The notes: a model not told the origin generated them from the sequence alone. A DNA stretch of 64,000 nt from Saprospiraceae bacterium (GCA_013001595.1 JABDMH010000082.1:1-64000); one strand, 5' to 3'; counted from the stretch's first letter, positions 51,510-62,030 are shown. Translations and numbers: made by a program.

Positions 51510-53822
51510 GTGCGAAAAAAATTAAGTGCCGATATGATTAAAAAAGGTTTTGAAACAAGCCGCGAGAACAAACTTCTCACAATAAAATCCGATCTAGTTG
51601 TTATTGGAGGTGGACTAGCAGGGGTTTGTGCGGCCATCGTTGCTGCCAGAGAAAACACTAAAGTAATTCTAGTTCAAGATAGGCCGGTTCTTGGTGGAAA
51701 TGCTTCCAGTGAAGTAAGACTATGGGCATTAGGAGCAACTTCTTCGATGGGCAACAATAATAGATGGGCTAGAGAGGGAGGTTTGATAAATGAAATTCTT
51801 TTAGAAAATTTAAAGCGAAATAGAGACGGAAATCCACTCATTTTTGACACCGTCCTATTGGAAAAAGTACATGAAGAAACTAACATCACACTATTGTTGA
51901 ATACCGCAGTTTACGAAGTTGAGAAATCGAATGAAAGAACTATTAGGAGTGTTAAGGGATTCTGTAGTCAAAACAGTACAAACTATGTGCTTGAAGCTCC
52001 CTACTTTTGTGATTCCTCAGGAGATGGAATTGTGGCATTTCAGGCTGGAGCCTCATTTAGAATGGGAGCTGAAACGTCACGAGAATTTGACGAGGGCTTC
52101 GCCCCAAATGTAGAAGACTATGGAAACCTACTTGGACATTCTATCTATTTTTACACCAAAGATCTAGGCAGACCAGTCAGCTATACTGCACCCTCTTTTG
52201 CTATAGATAATGCTTCAGAATTGCCACGAATTCGCAATTACAGTTTAAACGAACACGGCTGCAAATTGTGGTGGGTCGAATACGGCGGAAGACTTGATAC
52301 CATTCACCAATCCGAAGAAATCAAGTTTGAGTTATGGAGAGTCGTTTATGGAATATGGGACTATGTAAAAAACAGTGGAACGTACCCCGAAGCCAAAAAC
52401 CTGACCTTAGAGTGGGTAGGGACAATTCCAGGTAAACGCGAAAGCAGGAGGTTTGAAGGTGACTATATGCTCGTCCAAAAAGATATTGTAGAGCAAAGGG
52501 ATCATTATGACCGAGTAGCATTTGGGGGCTGGGCCATGGATTTACATCCTGCAGATGGAATATATAGTAAGTACAGTTCCTGTACTCAATGGCATACCAA
52601 AGGTATTTATTCAATACCCTATAGATGCTATTATAGTAAGGACATCGAAAATCTTTTTATCACCGGAAGAATAATTAGCGCATCACATGTTGCTTTTGGC
52701 TCCTCCCGAGTCATGTTAACCTGTGCACACGGAGCACAAGCAGTTGGAAAGGCGGTTGCTATATGTCTCAGCCACAAATGGACGCCCAGAGAGCTGGCGG
52801 AAGAAGACAAAATCCCGAAACTGCAACTGGCGTTGAGTAGGGATGGCCAAAGTATTCCAAGGTTAGCCCTCCAAGATACGGATGACTTAATGCAACATGC
52901 AACTGTGTCATCGTCTTCAGAACTAAAAATCAAGGCCATAAAGGAATCAGGAGAGTGGAAAGCACTACCAGTAAATATGGCGCAAATACTCCCATTGGCA
53001 GCAAATAAAAAATATATTTTCAAAGTTAAACTAAAATCCTCGGAAGACACCAGGATTACCATAAAGTTGAAACGTAGTTCAAAACCAATACACTTTACTC
53101 CAGATGTCGAGATAACATCCAAAACTTATGACTTAAAAAAGGGAATACAAGAGATTACCTTTAATTGTGATAAGGAAATTGCGAAAGACTGTTATGCCTA
53201 TGTATGCTTCATGAAGAATGAAATGGTTAAAATTATGTTGTCTGATGAGCGATATTCTGGAATCATGACTGTTTTACAAAAGGAAAATCCTGCAGTTTCC
53301 AATTATGGAAGACAAGAGCCTCCAAAAGATATTGGGATTGACACATTCGACTTCTGGACTCCAGAAAAAATGCCGGCTGGTCAAAACATCGCACTGACCA
53401 TAGTGCCTGCCATCAAGAATTTCTCTCCCATCAATATTACAAATAACTGTATCAGACCTACCTCAAACGGATACTCCAATGTTTGGGTGGCCGATCCAAT
53501 GGATGCAAATCCCAAGCTAAGAATTAGCTGGACCAAGAAGCAAAATATTACAATGCTCCGTCTCTTCTTCGATTGTGATTATGACAACGCACTACCATCT
53601 GTATTTGTTACTCATCCAAATTCGGAAATTCCCATTACCGTCAGAGAGTATAGAATTTACGATGAGCACCATCACCTTCTTCATGAGAAGTTAGACAACT
53701 ATCAAGCCGTTAATAAGGTGATATTTGATAAACCTGTACTTACCGATAAGCTAGAAATCGTATTCACCAAAAAAGAATCAAATATACCTGTTTCGGTATT
53801 CAAAATTACAGCATATTCCTAA
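51510..53822 (+). CDS. FAD-dependent oxidoreductase (FAD_oxidored type) with large C-terminal extension; GTG start
   Basis: SDLVVIGGGLAGVCAAIVAARENTKVILVQDRPVLGGNASSEVRLWALGA...APYFCDSSGDGIVAFQAGA...NLFITGRIISASHVAFGSSRVMLTCAHGAQAVGKAVAIC. Confidence 0.88.
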   Translation: MRKKLSADMIKKGFETSRENKLLTIKSDLVVIGGGLAGVCAAIVAARENTKVILVQDRPVLGGNASSEVRLWALGATSSMGNNNRWAREGGLINEILLENLKRNRDGNPLIFDTVLLEKVHEETNITLLLNTAVYEVEKSNERTIRSVKGFCSQNSTNYVLEAPYFCDSSGDGIVAFQAGASFRMGAETSREFDEGFAPNVEDYGNLLGHSIYFYTKDLGRPVSYTAPSFAIDNASELPRIRNYSLNEHGCKLWWVEYGGRLDTIHQSEEIKFELWRVVYGIWDYVKNSGTYPEAKNLTLEWVGTIPGKRESRRFEGDYMLVQKDIVEQRDHYDRVAFGGWAMDLHPADGIYSKYSSCTQWHTKGIYSIPYRCYYSKDIENLFITGRIISASHVAFGSSRVMLTCAHGAQAVGKAVAICLSHKWTPRELAEEDKIPKLQLALSRDGQSIPRLALQDTDDLMQHATVSSSSELKIKAIKESGEWKALPVNMAQILPLAANKKYIFKVKLKSSEDTRITIKLKRSSKPIHFTPDVEITSKTYDLKKGIQEITFNCDKEIAKDCYAYVCFMKNEMVKIMLSDERYSGIMTVLQKENPAVSNYGRQEPPKDIGIDTFDFWTPEKMPAGQNIALTIVPAIKNFSPINITNNCIRPTSNGYSNVWVADPMDANPKLRISWTKKQNITMLRLFFDCDYDNALPSVFVTHPNSEIPITVREYRIYDEHHHLLHEKLDNYQAVNKVIFDKPVLTDKLEIVFTKKESNIPVSVFKITAYS

Positions 53823-54017
53823 TTCATTCCTAGGACGTATCTCATAGTCACAGTGATGTTGACCGCCGGAAGAGTATCCCTGACAGACGGACCAAGACAG
53901 AGGACCCAATCGTTATCTAGATCTATTAAGCCGGGGAAAATCCGGGGCTGGTTAGTATCTTTCATTTTCAAACAAAGATTCTTACAAGTTGGCGTGTAAA
54001 TATTAACTTGAAGACAG

Positions 54018-54489
54018 TCATCCTCTTGCCTTTTCACGGACCCACTCGATGTAATCTGTTTGACTTATTTTCAGAATTCCAAGAAGGCACATCATCATCA
54101 TAATCTGACCCCGATGGTAACTCCCATGGTTAAAAACCGTCTGAATCATTTCTCTTGATGGGATCGAATATGCCATCCCTTGATGCTCAAATTGGATTTC
54201 TTTCTCCAAATCAGCATCTTCCACAAACTTCCTCAAAGCCGCAGATGTTAGTTGCCATTCGCCAAATAATTCCGGATTACTCCCTTCAAAATTAAAGACG
54301 CTTCCCATCTTTTAGCCGAGAAAGCCATCCAGTTTCGGCAAACCAAATATGCCTGGCCGTCGCACGAATAGTAGGAAAACTCCCATCAAAAATCCTCATC
54401 AATAATTTCTGATCGTGCCCCAATAAGTCATCAATCAAGCGATTATTCGCCCATATATTATAGTCGGCGTAGTCAAGATATCTTTTGCT
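54018..54489 (-). pseudogene. DinB-family protein, frameshifted and missing its start
   Basis: SKRYLDYADYNIWANNRLIDDLLGHDQKLLMRIFDGSFPTIRATARHIWFAETGWLSRLKDG then frameshift near 54300 into SVFNFEGSNPELFGEW...TVFNHGSYHRGQIMMMMCLLG. Confidence 0.78.
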
Positions 54490-54600
54490 TCACAATTAGT
54501 CCGTTGGCTTCGCTTTGAGTTGAAAATCACTACTTGCATTAGTGTAAACCTATCTGAGAATCACAGGTCTTCTTTTTCCCAGCACAGGTTTATTATACTT

Positions 54601-55395
54601 TTAGTTTGTCTTTTGATAAGGTACCACGGAAAGGACTTCTGACATGCAATCTAGATGTGCCTGATATTTATCATTTCCATCAACCACTATCCAAGGAGAT
54701 TTCTTAGTACTGGTCAACTTAAATAAATTCTTTTCGTACCGGTTGTACTTATTCCAAAGAGACTGGGCATTCTCGTCTACGCTGGTTAGCTCCCATCTTC
54801 TAAGGGGATTCTTCCTTACCAATTCGATCCTATCTGCCTGTTCTTGTTTGGTGATTTGCAAATAAATCTTAATGAGGATTATTCCACTATCGATAAGCAT
54901 ATTTTCAAAATGAATAACATCGTGCATAAATTGCTGATATTGCTTCTTTGTGCAAAAACCATTGACGGGTTCGACAAGTCCACGATTGTACCAGCTTCGG
55001 TCAAAAAACACCAATTCACCGGGATGGGGTAATCGAACAACATAGCGTTGGAAGTACCATTCAACCAAATCATCCTCGGAAGGTTTCGGCAATGCAACAA
55101 GTCTTGAGGATCGAGGATTCAGATGATCCATAAAGGCACGGATGGCACTACCCTTTCCCGCAAACTCGCCCCCTTCAAAAAGAATCAATACGCGTTCATT
55201 ATTTTCAACAACCCAATTCTGGAGATGAATCAACTCGACTTGCTTGATCCTAAGTTCTTTTCGATATTTCAAAAAGGTCAAAACTTCTTCGGTATCAGGT
55301 GTTGAAGATGACAAGAGTTGTTTAACACCACTCTTAGAGCTCAGCATTTTTAGTTCAGACTTTGTGTATTTCATGATTTCAGGGAGTTTTCTCAA
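54601..55395 (-). CDS. Polyphosphate kinase 2 family, divergent Walker A
   Basis: RVLILFEGGEFAGKGSAIRAFMDHLNPRSSRLVALPKPSEDDLVEWYFQRYVVRLPHPGELVFFDRSWYNRGLVEPVNGFCT. Confidence 0.9.
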   Translation of the reverse strand: MRKLPEIMKYTKSELKMLSSKSGVKQLLSSSTPDTEEVLTFLKYRKELRIKQVELIHLQNWVVENNERVLILFEGGEFAGKGSAIRAFMDHLNPRSSRLVALPKPSEDDLVEWYFQRYVVRLPHPGELVFFDRSWYNRGLVEPVNGFCTKKQYQQFMHDVIHFENMLIDSGIILIKIYLQITKQEQADRIELVRKNPLRRWELTSVDENAQSLWNKYNRYEKNLFKLTSTKKSPWIVVDGNDKYQAHLDCMSEVLSVVPYQKTN

Positions 55396-56252
55396 TGATC
55401 GTATAACATTGAACGATGAAATCGCTCTACTGCATTGGGATCTGGGTGTATGACTGTTGTTGCTTTGTCCCTGCCATCATATTCAAAGCGTGAAAGCAGA
55501 TAGCGAATAGATTCCAATCTAGACTCTCTTTTATCGTTTGCCTTGACAATAATCCAAGGAGCAAAACTCGTGTGCGTCTTACTGAACATTTCTTCCTTGA
55601 AATAGGTAAATTCTGCCCAAAGACCCTGCGCTTTCAAATCTACCGGACTTAGTTTCCATTGTTTTAATGGATCGACCTTTCTTGAATTAAATCTCCTCTC
55701 CTGCTCATCACGAGAAATCGAAAACCAAAACTTAATGATGTGCACCCCATTCTCAAAAAGCATGTGTTCAAATTCCGGCACCTGCCGCATGAATTCATCA
55801 TACTCTTCTTTTGTGCAAAATCCCATCACCGGTTCTACCACTGCACGATTATACCAACTGCGATCGAAGAAAACAATTTCTCCAGGATTTGGTAATTCCT
55901 TCACATGGCGGCGAAAATACCACTGACCTCGCTCTCTTTCTGTAGGTTTACCAAGCGCAACCAGACGTGTGGACCTAGGATTTAAGTATCGCTTAAATCT
56001 GCGGATGGCTCCACCCTTTCCCGCTGCATCCCGCCCTTCAAATACAACCACTACCCTTTTCCGATGCTTCAAAATCCAGTTTTGCAGTTTTAATAACTCA
56101 ATTTGAAGATGTTGCAAGTCCTCCTCATACTGCATCTTACTCCGGATGGCGTCTAAATCAACCCCATGATTATGTAGAATCTTCAATAGGTCCTGCTTGC
56201 TATGAATGTCTTCAAGCTGTTCATTGGTGAAAGTGAATTTGCTCATTGCCAT
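55392..56252 (-). CDS. ppk2: Polyphosphate kinase 2
   Basis: RVVVVFEGRDAAGKGGAIRRFKRYLNPRSTRLVALGKPTERERGQWYFRRHVKELPNPGEIVFFDRSWYNRAVVEPVMGFCT. Confidence 0.95.
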   Translation of the reverse strand: MAMSKFTFTNEQLEDIHSKQDLLKILHNHGVDLDAIRSKMQYEEDLQHLQIELLKLQNWILKHRKRVVVVFEGRDAAGKGGAIRRFKRYLNPRSTRLVALGKPTERERGQWYFRRHVKELPNPGEIVFFDRSWYNRAVVEPVMGFCTKEEYDEFMRQVPEFEHMLFENGVHIIKFWFSISRDEQERRFNSRKVDPLKQWKLSPVDLKAQGLWAEFTYFKEEMFSKTHTSFAPWIIVKANDKRESRLESIRYLLSRFEYDGRDKATTVIHPDPNAVERFHRSMLYDH

Positions 56253-56385
56253 TAATTACATTCTAGATTTTATAAAATGATTTCTTCTTTCAGTCAGGTG
56301 ATACAAATAGATTTTAATTCTAGAGACAAATCAACTCCCAACAGAATCGTTGACATTTCAGCCTCCATAATTAGCCCCGTCGTGA

Positions 56386-57483
56386 CTATTCGACCATTTT
56401 AATGCAAAGCGCACCAGGAATTCCATGGGTCGTTTTCTTGTAACTAAGGACGCCGGTGTCGGCATCGATCGCGAATTGCACTACAGAGTCCGACCTTCGA
56501 TTTGCGACAAATAAAAAACGATCGTCAGGAGTTATAAAGAAATTTCTTGGCCAATCTCCCTTTACATCATAATGATCAATAAATTCCAGTGTTCCATCTG
56601 AGTGGACCTTGAAAGCAGCCAATGAATTATGTCCTCGATTACTGGCATATAAATATTTTCCATTGGAGGTAAGGTGAATATCCGCAGCCTTACTGAAATC
56701 GGAAAAACCCTCTGGAAGTGCGCTGTACGTTTCTATTTCTTGTAGCTCACCCTTTTCTTCGCTCCATTGGTAGGCACCTACGGTAGAATTCAACTCATTG
56801 AGTAGATATAGATATTTATTATTTGGGTGAAATTCCAGATGTCGCGGCCCAGCACCAGGAGCCACCGTACAGCTACCGTGTTTGTTCAGCTCACCGCTTT
56901 TACCATCTAATCTGTAGATTACTACTTGATCCATTCCGAGGTCAGGTACCAGTGCAAATTTATTTTCTGGTGACGTCATTATCAAATGCGGATGGGCCGC
57001 TTGCTGGCGTTTTTCATCTACAGAGGAACCTTCGTGTTTGATGGCTGAAATCGCTGATGATAGGCTGCCATCATTTTCAATTTTGAAAGAGGCAATTCCA
57101 CCCCCCCCATAATTTGCTACCAAGACGAATTGTCCTGATTTGTCAACATAAACATAACACGGTCCCTTATTTACGGTCGATTCAATATTAATGAGTGATA
57201 AAGAGCCATCATTAGGGTCAAACACAAAGGCACGGACTTGGTCGTTAGCCACAGAATACAACCAAGATTTTTTCGGATGCATGTTGTGGTACGAAGAATT
57301 GGTTACCACCTCGGTTTTATGGATCAATAATAGAGAGCCATCTGATGAATGATAGTCAAAGACATAAAGACCGTGAGCACTCTCCTGAGCATTCGATGAG
57401 ATAATCATTTTCGGTCCTTGGGCTGTCATACTTGATACAATTAATAGATTTATTAAGAAATAGAAGCTTACGGTCTTATTCAT
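56386..57483 (-). CDS. Lactonase family (6-phosphogluconolactonase-like seven-bladed propeller), exported
   Basis: [32 protein letters not shown]...[29 protein letters not shown]...[14 protein letters not shown]. Confidence 0.9.
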   Translation of the reverse strand: MNKTVSFYFLINLLIVSSMTAQGPKMIISSNAQESAHGLYVFDYHSSDGSLLLIHKTEVVTNSSYHNMHPKKSWLYSVANDQVRAFVFDPNDGSLSLINIESTVNKGPCYVYVDKSGQFVLVANYGGGGIASFKIENDGSLSSAISAIKHEGSSVDEKRQQAAHPHLIMTSPENKFALVPDLGMDQVVIYRLDGKSGELNKHGSCTVAPGAGPRHLEFHPNNKYLYLLNELNSTVGAYQWSEEKGELQEIETYSALPEGFSDFSKAADIHLTSNGKYLYASNRGHNSLAAFKVHSDGTLEFIDHYDVKGDWPRNFFITPDDRFLFVANRRSDSVVQFAIDADTGVLSYKKTTHGIPGALCIKMVE

Positions 57484-58382
57484 TGTCCTACATTATTTAT
57501 TTGTTCGAGCGCTAAGGTGAGTGCTTGGGTACCCTTACGTCCATAGCCCTGCGCCTGGACTGCTTTATAAATCTGGTGCACTAAGGCTAGACCGGGCAAT
57601 GCCAAATTCATATCCCTGGCTTCAGACAAAGCAATTTCCATGTCTTTCACAAAATGTTCCACATAAAATCCTGGTTCGAAATTCCGCTTTACAATACGTG
57701 GAGCGAGATTAGACAATGTCCAACATCCTGCTGCTCCACCGCTGATTGCCTGCAGCATTACATCAAGGTCCAAACCTGCTTTTTGGGCATACAACAGACT
57801 TTCGCACACACCAATCATGGTACCCGCTATGGTAATTTGATTGCACATCTTCGTATGCTGACCAGAGCCCGGCTTCCCCTCATACACGATGCTCTTTCCC
57901 ATAATCTCCAGAAGCGGCATAACGGCATCGACGTCTTGCTTATGCCCCCCGACCATTATGGACAAGGTTCCACTTTTTGCGCCTACGTCTCCACCGGATA
58001 CAGGGGCATCAACCGCGCCCACATCTTTGGCAGCACATGCTGCATTAATTCTTAGTGCTAGACTGGGAGCAGTTGTAGTCATATCCACCACAATACTCGA
58101 CGGCTCAATACCATGCATAATTCCATCTTGCCCAAAGTATACCTCCTCTACATCTTTTGGAAAACCCACTATTGTAAAGATAACTAGTGAGGCAGCTGCG
58201 ACTTCGCCAGGCGTATCTTTCCATATAGCACCTTTTTCTAAAAGTGCCGCAGCTTTAGATTTTGTCCGATTATATACGCTAAGATTATAGCCATTATCGA
58301 TCAAGTGACCGGCCATGGAAACACCCATTACTCCAGTGCCAATCCATCCAATTTTCGTTTGCTTTGTTAAAGTCAATGTCAT
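57480..58382 (-). CDS. 3-hydroxyacid dehydrogenase family / 2-hydroxy-3-oxopropionate reductase-like
   Basis: [35 protein letters not shown]...[23 protein letters not shown]...[23 protein letters not shown]. Confidence 0.92.
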   Translation of the reverse strand: MTLTLTKQTKIGWIGTGVMGVSMAGHLIDNGYNLSVYNRTKSKAAALLEKGAIWKDTPGEVAAASLVIFTIVGFPKDVEEVYFGQDGIMHGIEPSSIVVDMTTTAPSLALRINAACAAKDVGAVDAPVSGGDVGAKSGTLSIMVGGHKQDVDAVMPLLEIMGKSIVYEGKPGSGQHTKMCNQITIAGTMIGVCESLLYAQKAGLDLDVMLQAISGGAAGCWTLSNLAPRIVKRNFEPGFYVEHFVKDMEIALSEARDMNLALPGLALVHQIYKAVQAQGYGRKGTQALTLALEQINNVGQ

Positions 58383-58434
58383 TTTGTGTTTGAGTTAAGT
58401 GATTAACAAGTGGTCATTGCTTCTAGTACTTAAT

Positions 58435-59619
58435 TTAGTGCGCTGTAACAATATACTTTGTACTTGAACGATAAATCTCGCCCGGTGAAAGAACCACACT
58501 GGGAAAGTGTGACTGATTTGGCGAGTCTGGGAAATGCTGTGTTTCGAGGCAAAATCCGGCATGGGCATTATAGCCTCGACCACCTTTACCTTTAATAGAT
58601 CCATCTAGAAAGTTGCCTGTATAAAACTGCACACCTGGCTCTGTGCTATGAATCTCAAGTGTTCTGCCGGTCTTATATGCGTATACCAATGCCACGGGCA
58701 TCATTTCATCAGAACCATGATCGTGATCTACATCGTGCTTATGCAACACATAGTTGTGGTCATAACCGCCACCCTTTTTCAATTGCTGGTCATCTTGCTC
58801 AATCCTAGCACCCATTATGGTTGGGCTACGAAAATCAAAAGGTGTACCATCCAACGAATCCATATCACCTGTTGGTATCAAATTATCGTCTACCGGAGTA
58901 TATCGTGTAGAGTTGAGCCTGAGCGTATGTTCTAGAATATCGTCCTCACCATCACCATTCAAATTAAAATAAGTGTGGTTGGTGAGATTTAAAATTGTCT
59001 TTTTATCTGTTTTAGCCCGGTAATCTATGGTCAGCGTGTTCTCAGGATCAAGGGTGTAAAATACTTCCACGTCAAGATTTCCTGGATAACCTTCTTCCAT
59101 ATCAGGGCTACGTCGGGATAATTTCAAGGATGGAATTTTTGCTTCGACGACGGTAGCGTTCCATAGGTGTTTATCAAAACCCTTGATTCCACCATGGAGA
59201 TGTTCGCTGTTATTGTTTTGAGCCAATTGATAGGTCTTACCATCCAAGGTAAATTTTCCATCATTGATCCTATTGGCATACCGGCCCACAATTGCCCCAA
59301 AGTATGGATGATCCGTGAGATAACCATCCAGATCATCAAAACCAAGGACGATATCCTTTAGCACTCCGCTCCTGTCCGGTGCCAACCACGACACAATGAT
59401 GCCGCCGTAGTTTGTGATCCTCAACTCCATACCATTTTCATTGGTTAGTATATAGAGGTCTGCTGGTCCTTGCGGGGTCAACCCAAAGTCAGCTTTTGTG
59501 ATGGTTACCAATGGCGATGTTTCTGAAGGCACGTTATTTTTTTTCTTATCCCCTTGGCAGGCTCCGCTACATAAAACCACTGCCGACAAGATCCAGCACT
59601 TGAAATCTATTCTTTTCAT
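58435..59619 (-). CDS. galM: Aldose 1-epimerase, lipoprotein
   Basis: LCSGACQG lipobox; MELRITNYGGIIVSWLAPDRSG...GAIVGRYANRINDGKFTLDGKTYQLAQNNNSEHLHGGIKGFDKHLW...NLTNHTYFNLNG. Confidence 0.94.
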   Translation of the reverse strand: MKRIDFKCWILSAVVLCSGACQGDKKKNNVPSETSPLVTITKADFGLTPQGPADLYILTNENGMELRITNYGGIIVSWLAPDRSGVLKDIVLGFDDLDGYLTDHPYFGAIVGRYANRINDGKFTLDGKTYQLAQNNNSEHLHGGIKGFDKHLWNATVVEAKIPSLKLSRRSPDMEEGYPGNLDVEVFYTLDPENTLTIDYRAKTDKKTILNLTNHTYFNLNGDGEDDILEHTLRLNSTRYTPVDDNLIPTGDMDSLDGTPFDFRSPTIMGARIEQDDQQLKKGGGYDHNYVLHKHDVDHDHGSDEMMPVALVYAYKTGRTLEIHSTEPGVQFYTGNFLDGSIKGKGGRGYNAHAGFCLETQHFPDSPNQSHFPSVVLSPGEIYRSSTKYIVTAH

Positions 59620-59941
59620 CTCATCAAAAAGGATATGGTTAAACTTTGGCCTAAATTAGGAAAAGCTTTGAAAATCATTTTTAAGTAGATGGTGAAATTT
59701 TTCAAAAAATCATTGATTTTGATGGACAAACATATCTACAATAGTTATAATCTTTGAGCTCATATGGATGATCACAACTGCACAGAGAAATATCTCTGGA
59801 TTTGGTATTGAAAACGATCGATTAGCTGGGAAGTATGCCAAACTGCAGTCTAAAAGTCTATCATGTGGAATATGTACGACCATACTATTGCCCTGACTAA
59901 ATACGTACCTTTATCCCTTCATGAATGGTAAGGATTGGGAT

Positions 59942-61072
59942 ATGTATAGATTTTTATTGATCGGTTCGATTATTTTGGCATGTTCTACAAAGCCAGAATC
60001 GGAAAAAGCAGATGTACAAGTAACTGGGGCGCAATCATCTGTAGTAGCGGATGAAAAGTCGCAAGGTGGTGAAAACTACTTTATTGAAGCCTATATGGCT
60101 GCAGTGGAAGACATTAAAGAAGATCCTAGCGTTGCCAAGAACTTTGAGGGCATGGTAGCTATTGAGGGCAGCACTTTTGAAATGGGTGGTGATAATGATC
60201 AAGCCAGAGAAGATGAGATGCCCAAGCATCCCGTAAGAGTAGGTTCATTTTGGATGGACGAAACAGAGGTCACTAATGCACAATTCAAAGCTTTTGTAGA
60301 TGCCACTGGATATAAGACCATTGCAGAACAAGAGATCGATGTGGATGAAATGATGAAGCAACTTCCGGCAGGGACACCTCGCCCTGATCCAGAGCTTCTG
60401 AAGCCATTTTCACTCACCTTTAATGAGCAAGCTCCAGGGCGCGACGTCTACTATCCATCTGAATGGTGGAGAATGGTTCCTGGCGCATCATGGAAGTATC
60501 CTGAAGGACCCGGCAGCACCCTTGATGGTTTAGAAAATCATCCCGTAGTACATGTGGCCTGGTATGATGCTCTTGCGTACTGCAAATGGGCGGGAAAACG
60601 ACTTCCCACCGAGGCTGAATGGGAGTATGCAGCGCGAGGCGGCGGTAAAAATGGCGTCTACCCCTGGGGAGATGAAAGCATCAATCCCGAGTTTGCCAAT
60701 TACTGGCAGGGAGATTTTCCGACTAAGAATACCGTGGACGATAAATTCCTTAAAACTTCACCTGTGAAGCATTTTGCCTCTAATGCCTTTGGATTGTATG
60801 ATATGGCTGGAAATGTATGGGAGTGGACAGCAGATTGGTACCATTATCACCATTACTATCAAATAGCGCAGGAAAATGCTGTGGAGAATCCAAAAGGTCC
60901 CTCCAAGAGCTATGACCCTGATGAACCAACGGTACCTAAGAAAGTAATTCGAGGTGGTTCCTTCTTATGCAATGACTCCTATTGCTCAGGCTATCGAGTA
61001 GCCTCTCGAATGAAATCAAGTCCAGATACAGGTATGGAGCATACCGGATTTCGATGTGTGCGTGATAAATAA
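59942..61072 (+). CDS. Formylglycine-generating enzyme (SUMF1/FGE family), predicted exported lipoprotein
   Basis: MYRFLLIGSIILACSTKPE leader; GMVAIEGSTFEMGGDNDQAREDEMPKHPVRVGSFWMDETEVTNAQF...MAGNVWEWTADWY...VIRGGSFLCNDSYCSGYRVASRMKSSPDTGMEHTGFRCV. Confidence 0.9.
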   Translation: MYRFLLIGSIILACSTKPESEKADVQVTGAQSSVVADEKSQGGENYFIEAYMAAVEDIKEDPSVAKNFEGMVAIEGSTFEMGGDNDQAREDEMPKHPVRVGSFWMDETEVTNAQFKAFVDATGYKTIAEQEIDVDEMMKQLPAGTPRPDPELLKPFSLTFNEQAPGRDVYYPSEWWRMVPGASWKYPEGPGSTLDGLENHPVVHVAWYDALAYCKWAGKRLPTEAEWEYAARGGGKNGVYPWGDESINPEFANYWQGDFPTKNTVDDKFLKTSPVKHFASNAFGLYDMAGNVWEWTADWYHYHHYYQIAQENAVENPKGPSKSYDPDEPTVPKKVIRGGSFLCNDSYCSGYRVASRMKSSPDTGMEHTGFRCVRDK

Positions 61073-61073
61073 A

Positions 61074-62030
61074 CTAGGCAAAGTCATTGAGCCATGCAGC
61101 ATCGTGAACCTTATCAGTTGCAGAAAAAGAAATAATGGCTAGTTCAAAGCCGCTCCATTCACCAAATAATTGTAGATCGTCATGATGACCAGCACCAGCA
61201 CCCATTAATGCCCAACATAAATCGTTGGATCCATCTATGGGAAGCAAACCACCGTTTTTATCTAAGAGGTAAAAAGCCCCTTCATTCCTGATGACCTGCA
61301 TCCCTGAGAATGCAGCTGGGAAGGATCCAATCCAAGGATTCCTTGCTATGGCTTTGGCATATTGCAACAAGAAGGTCTCAAATGACTGGAAAGAGGGCAA
61401 GCGGCCTGCGGACTTCTTCTCTACCTGGGGATTGAAAAGCTGAGCTCTCATTGGAAAAGTAGAAGGATAATATACAAGGGCACCCGTGTACGTTTTATTG
61501 TAATGATACTCCTGTGTATAGTCCGTTCTGCCCCATGCAAAATCTAGCAGCATTGCAACACGTTTACTATTCATTCCTGCGACCCAACACCGTCTCACCC
61601 TCAGATTTTCTTCTTGAGAATGGCTTATTCCCCATGGAACCCAATGATCAACGATCGCCTCTTCTTGAGGCAATTGCTCCTTCTTGATGATAAAACCTGC
61701 CACTGAAAGCAGCGTTTGCTGGAAAATTGCAGATTGGCTATCTAATTTTTGAAAATTGACAGTAAAAAGATGGAGTTTTGTTAGGGCTTGCAACAGATCT
61801 CTCTTCCAATGCTTATCAGATTTATTCAATTCAGAAAGTAATCTAATTCGCCTGGCAATTCCGGCCAGTTTCGCATCTACCATCCGACCTGCCAGTTCTT
61901 GAAGTGAATCAGGTGAAAAGTCGTACTCCAATAGGCCCACTCGTAGTAAATCCGATAACCAAGTCGATAACTGTTGCACCCCTCGCTGCATGAGTTGCAG
62001 ACGATCATCCGAGGGGAAGGGTCTATCCAT
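61074..62030 (-). CDS. Protein resembling the C-terminal part of SWIM zinc-finger family proteins (no SWIM motif)
   Basis: RGVQQLSTWLSDLLRVGLLEYDFSPDSLQELAGRMVDAKLAGIARRIRLLSEL; start chosen at MDRPFPSDD, overlapping the rnc 3' end by 8 nt. Confidence 0.45.
   Translation of the reverse strand: MDRPFPSDDRLQLMQRGVQQLSTWLSDLLRVGLLEYDFSPDSLQELAGRMVDAKLAGIARRIRLLSELNKSDKHWKRDLLQALTKLHLFTVNFQKLDSQSAIFQQTLLSVAGFIIKKEQLPQEEAIVDHWVPWGISHSQEENLRVRRCWVAGMNSKRVAMLLDFAWGRTDYTQEYHYNKTYTGALVYYPSTFPMRAQLFNPQVEKKSAGRLPSFQSFETFLLQYAKAIARNPWIGSFPAAFSGMQVIRNEGAFYLLDKNGGLLPIDGSNDLCWALMGAGAGHHDDLQLFGEWSGFELAIISFSATDKVHDAAWLNDFA

Noticed and set aside
53819-54037. 72-aa minus ORF with DCLQVNIYTP resembling a carboxylesterase motif
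   Set aside because: Too short, motif isolated and remainder unrecognised; could be a remnant but not supportable.
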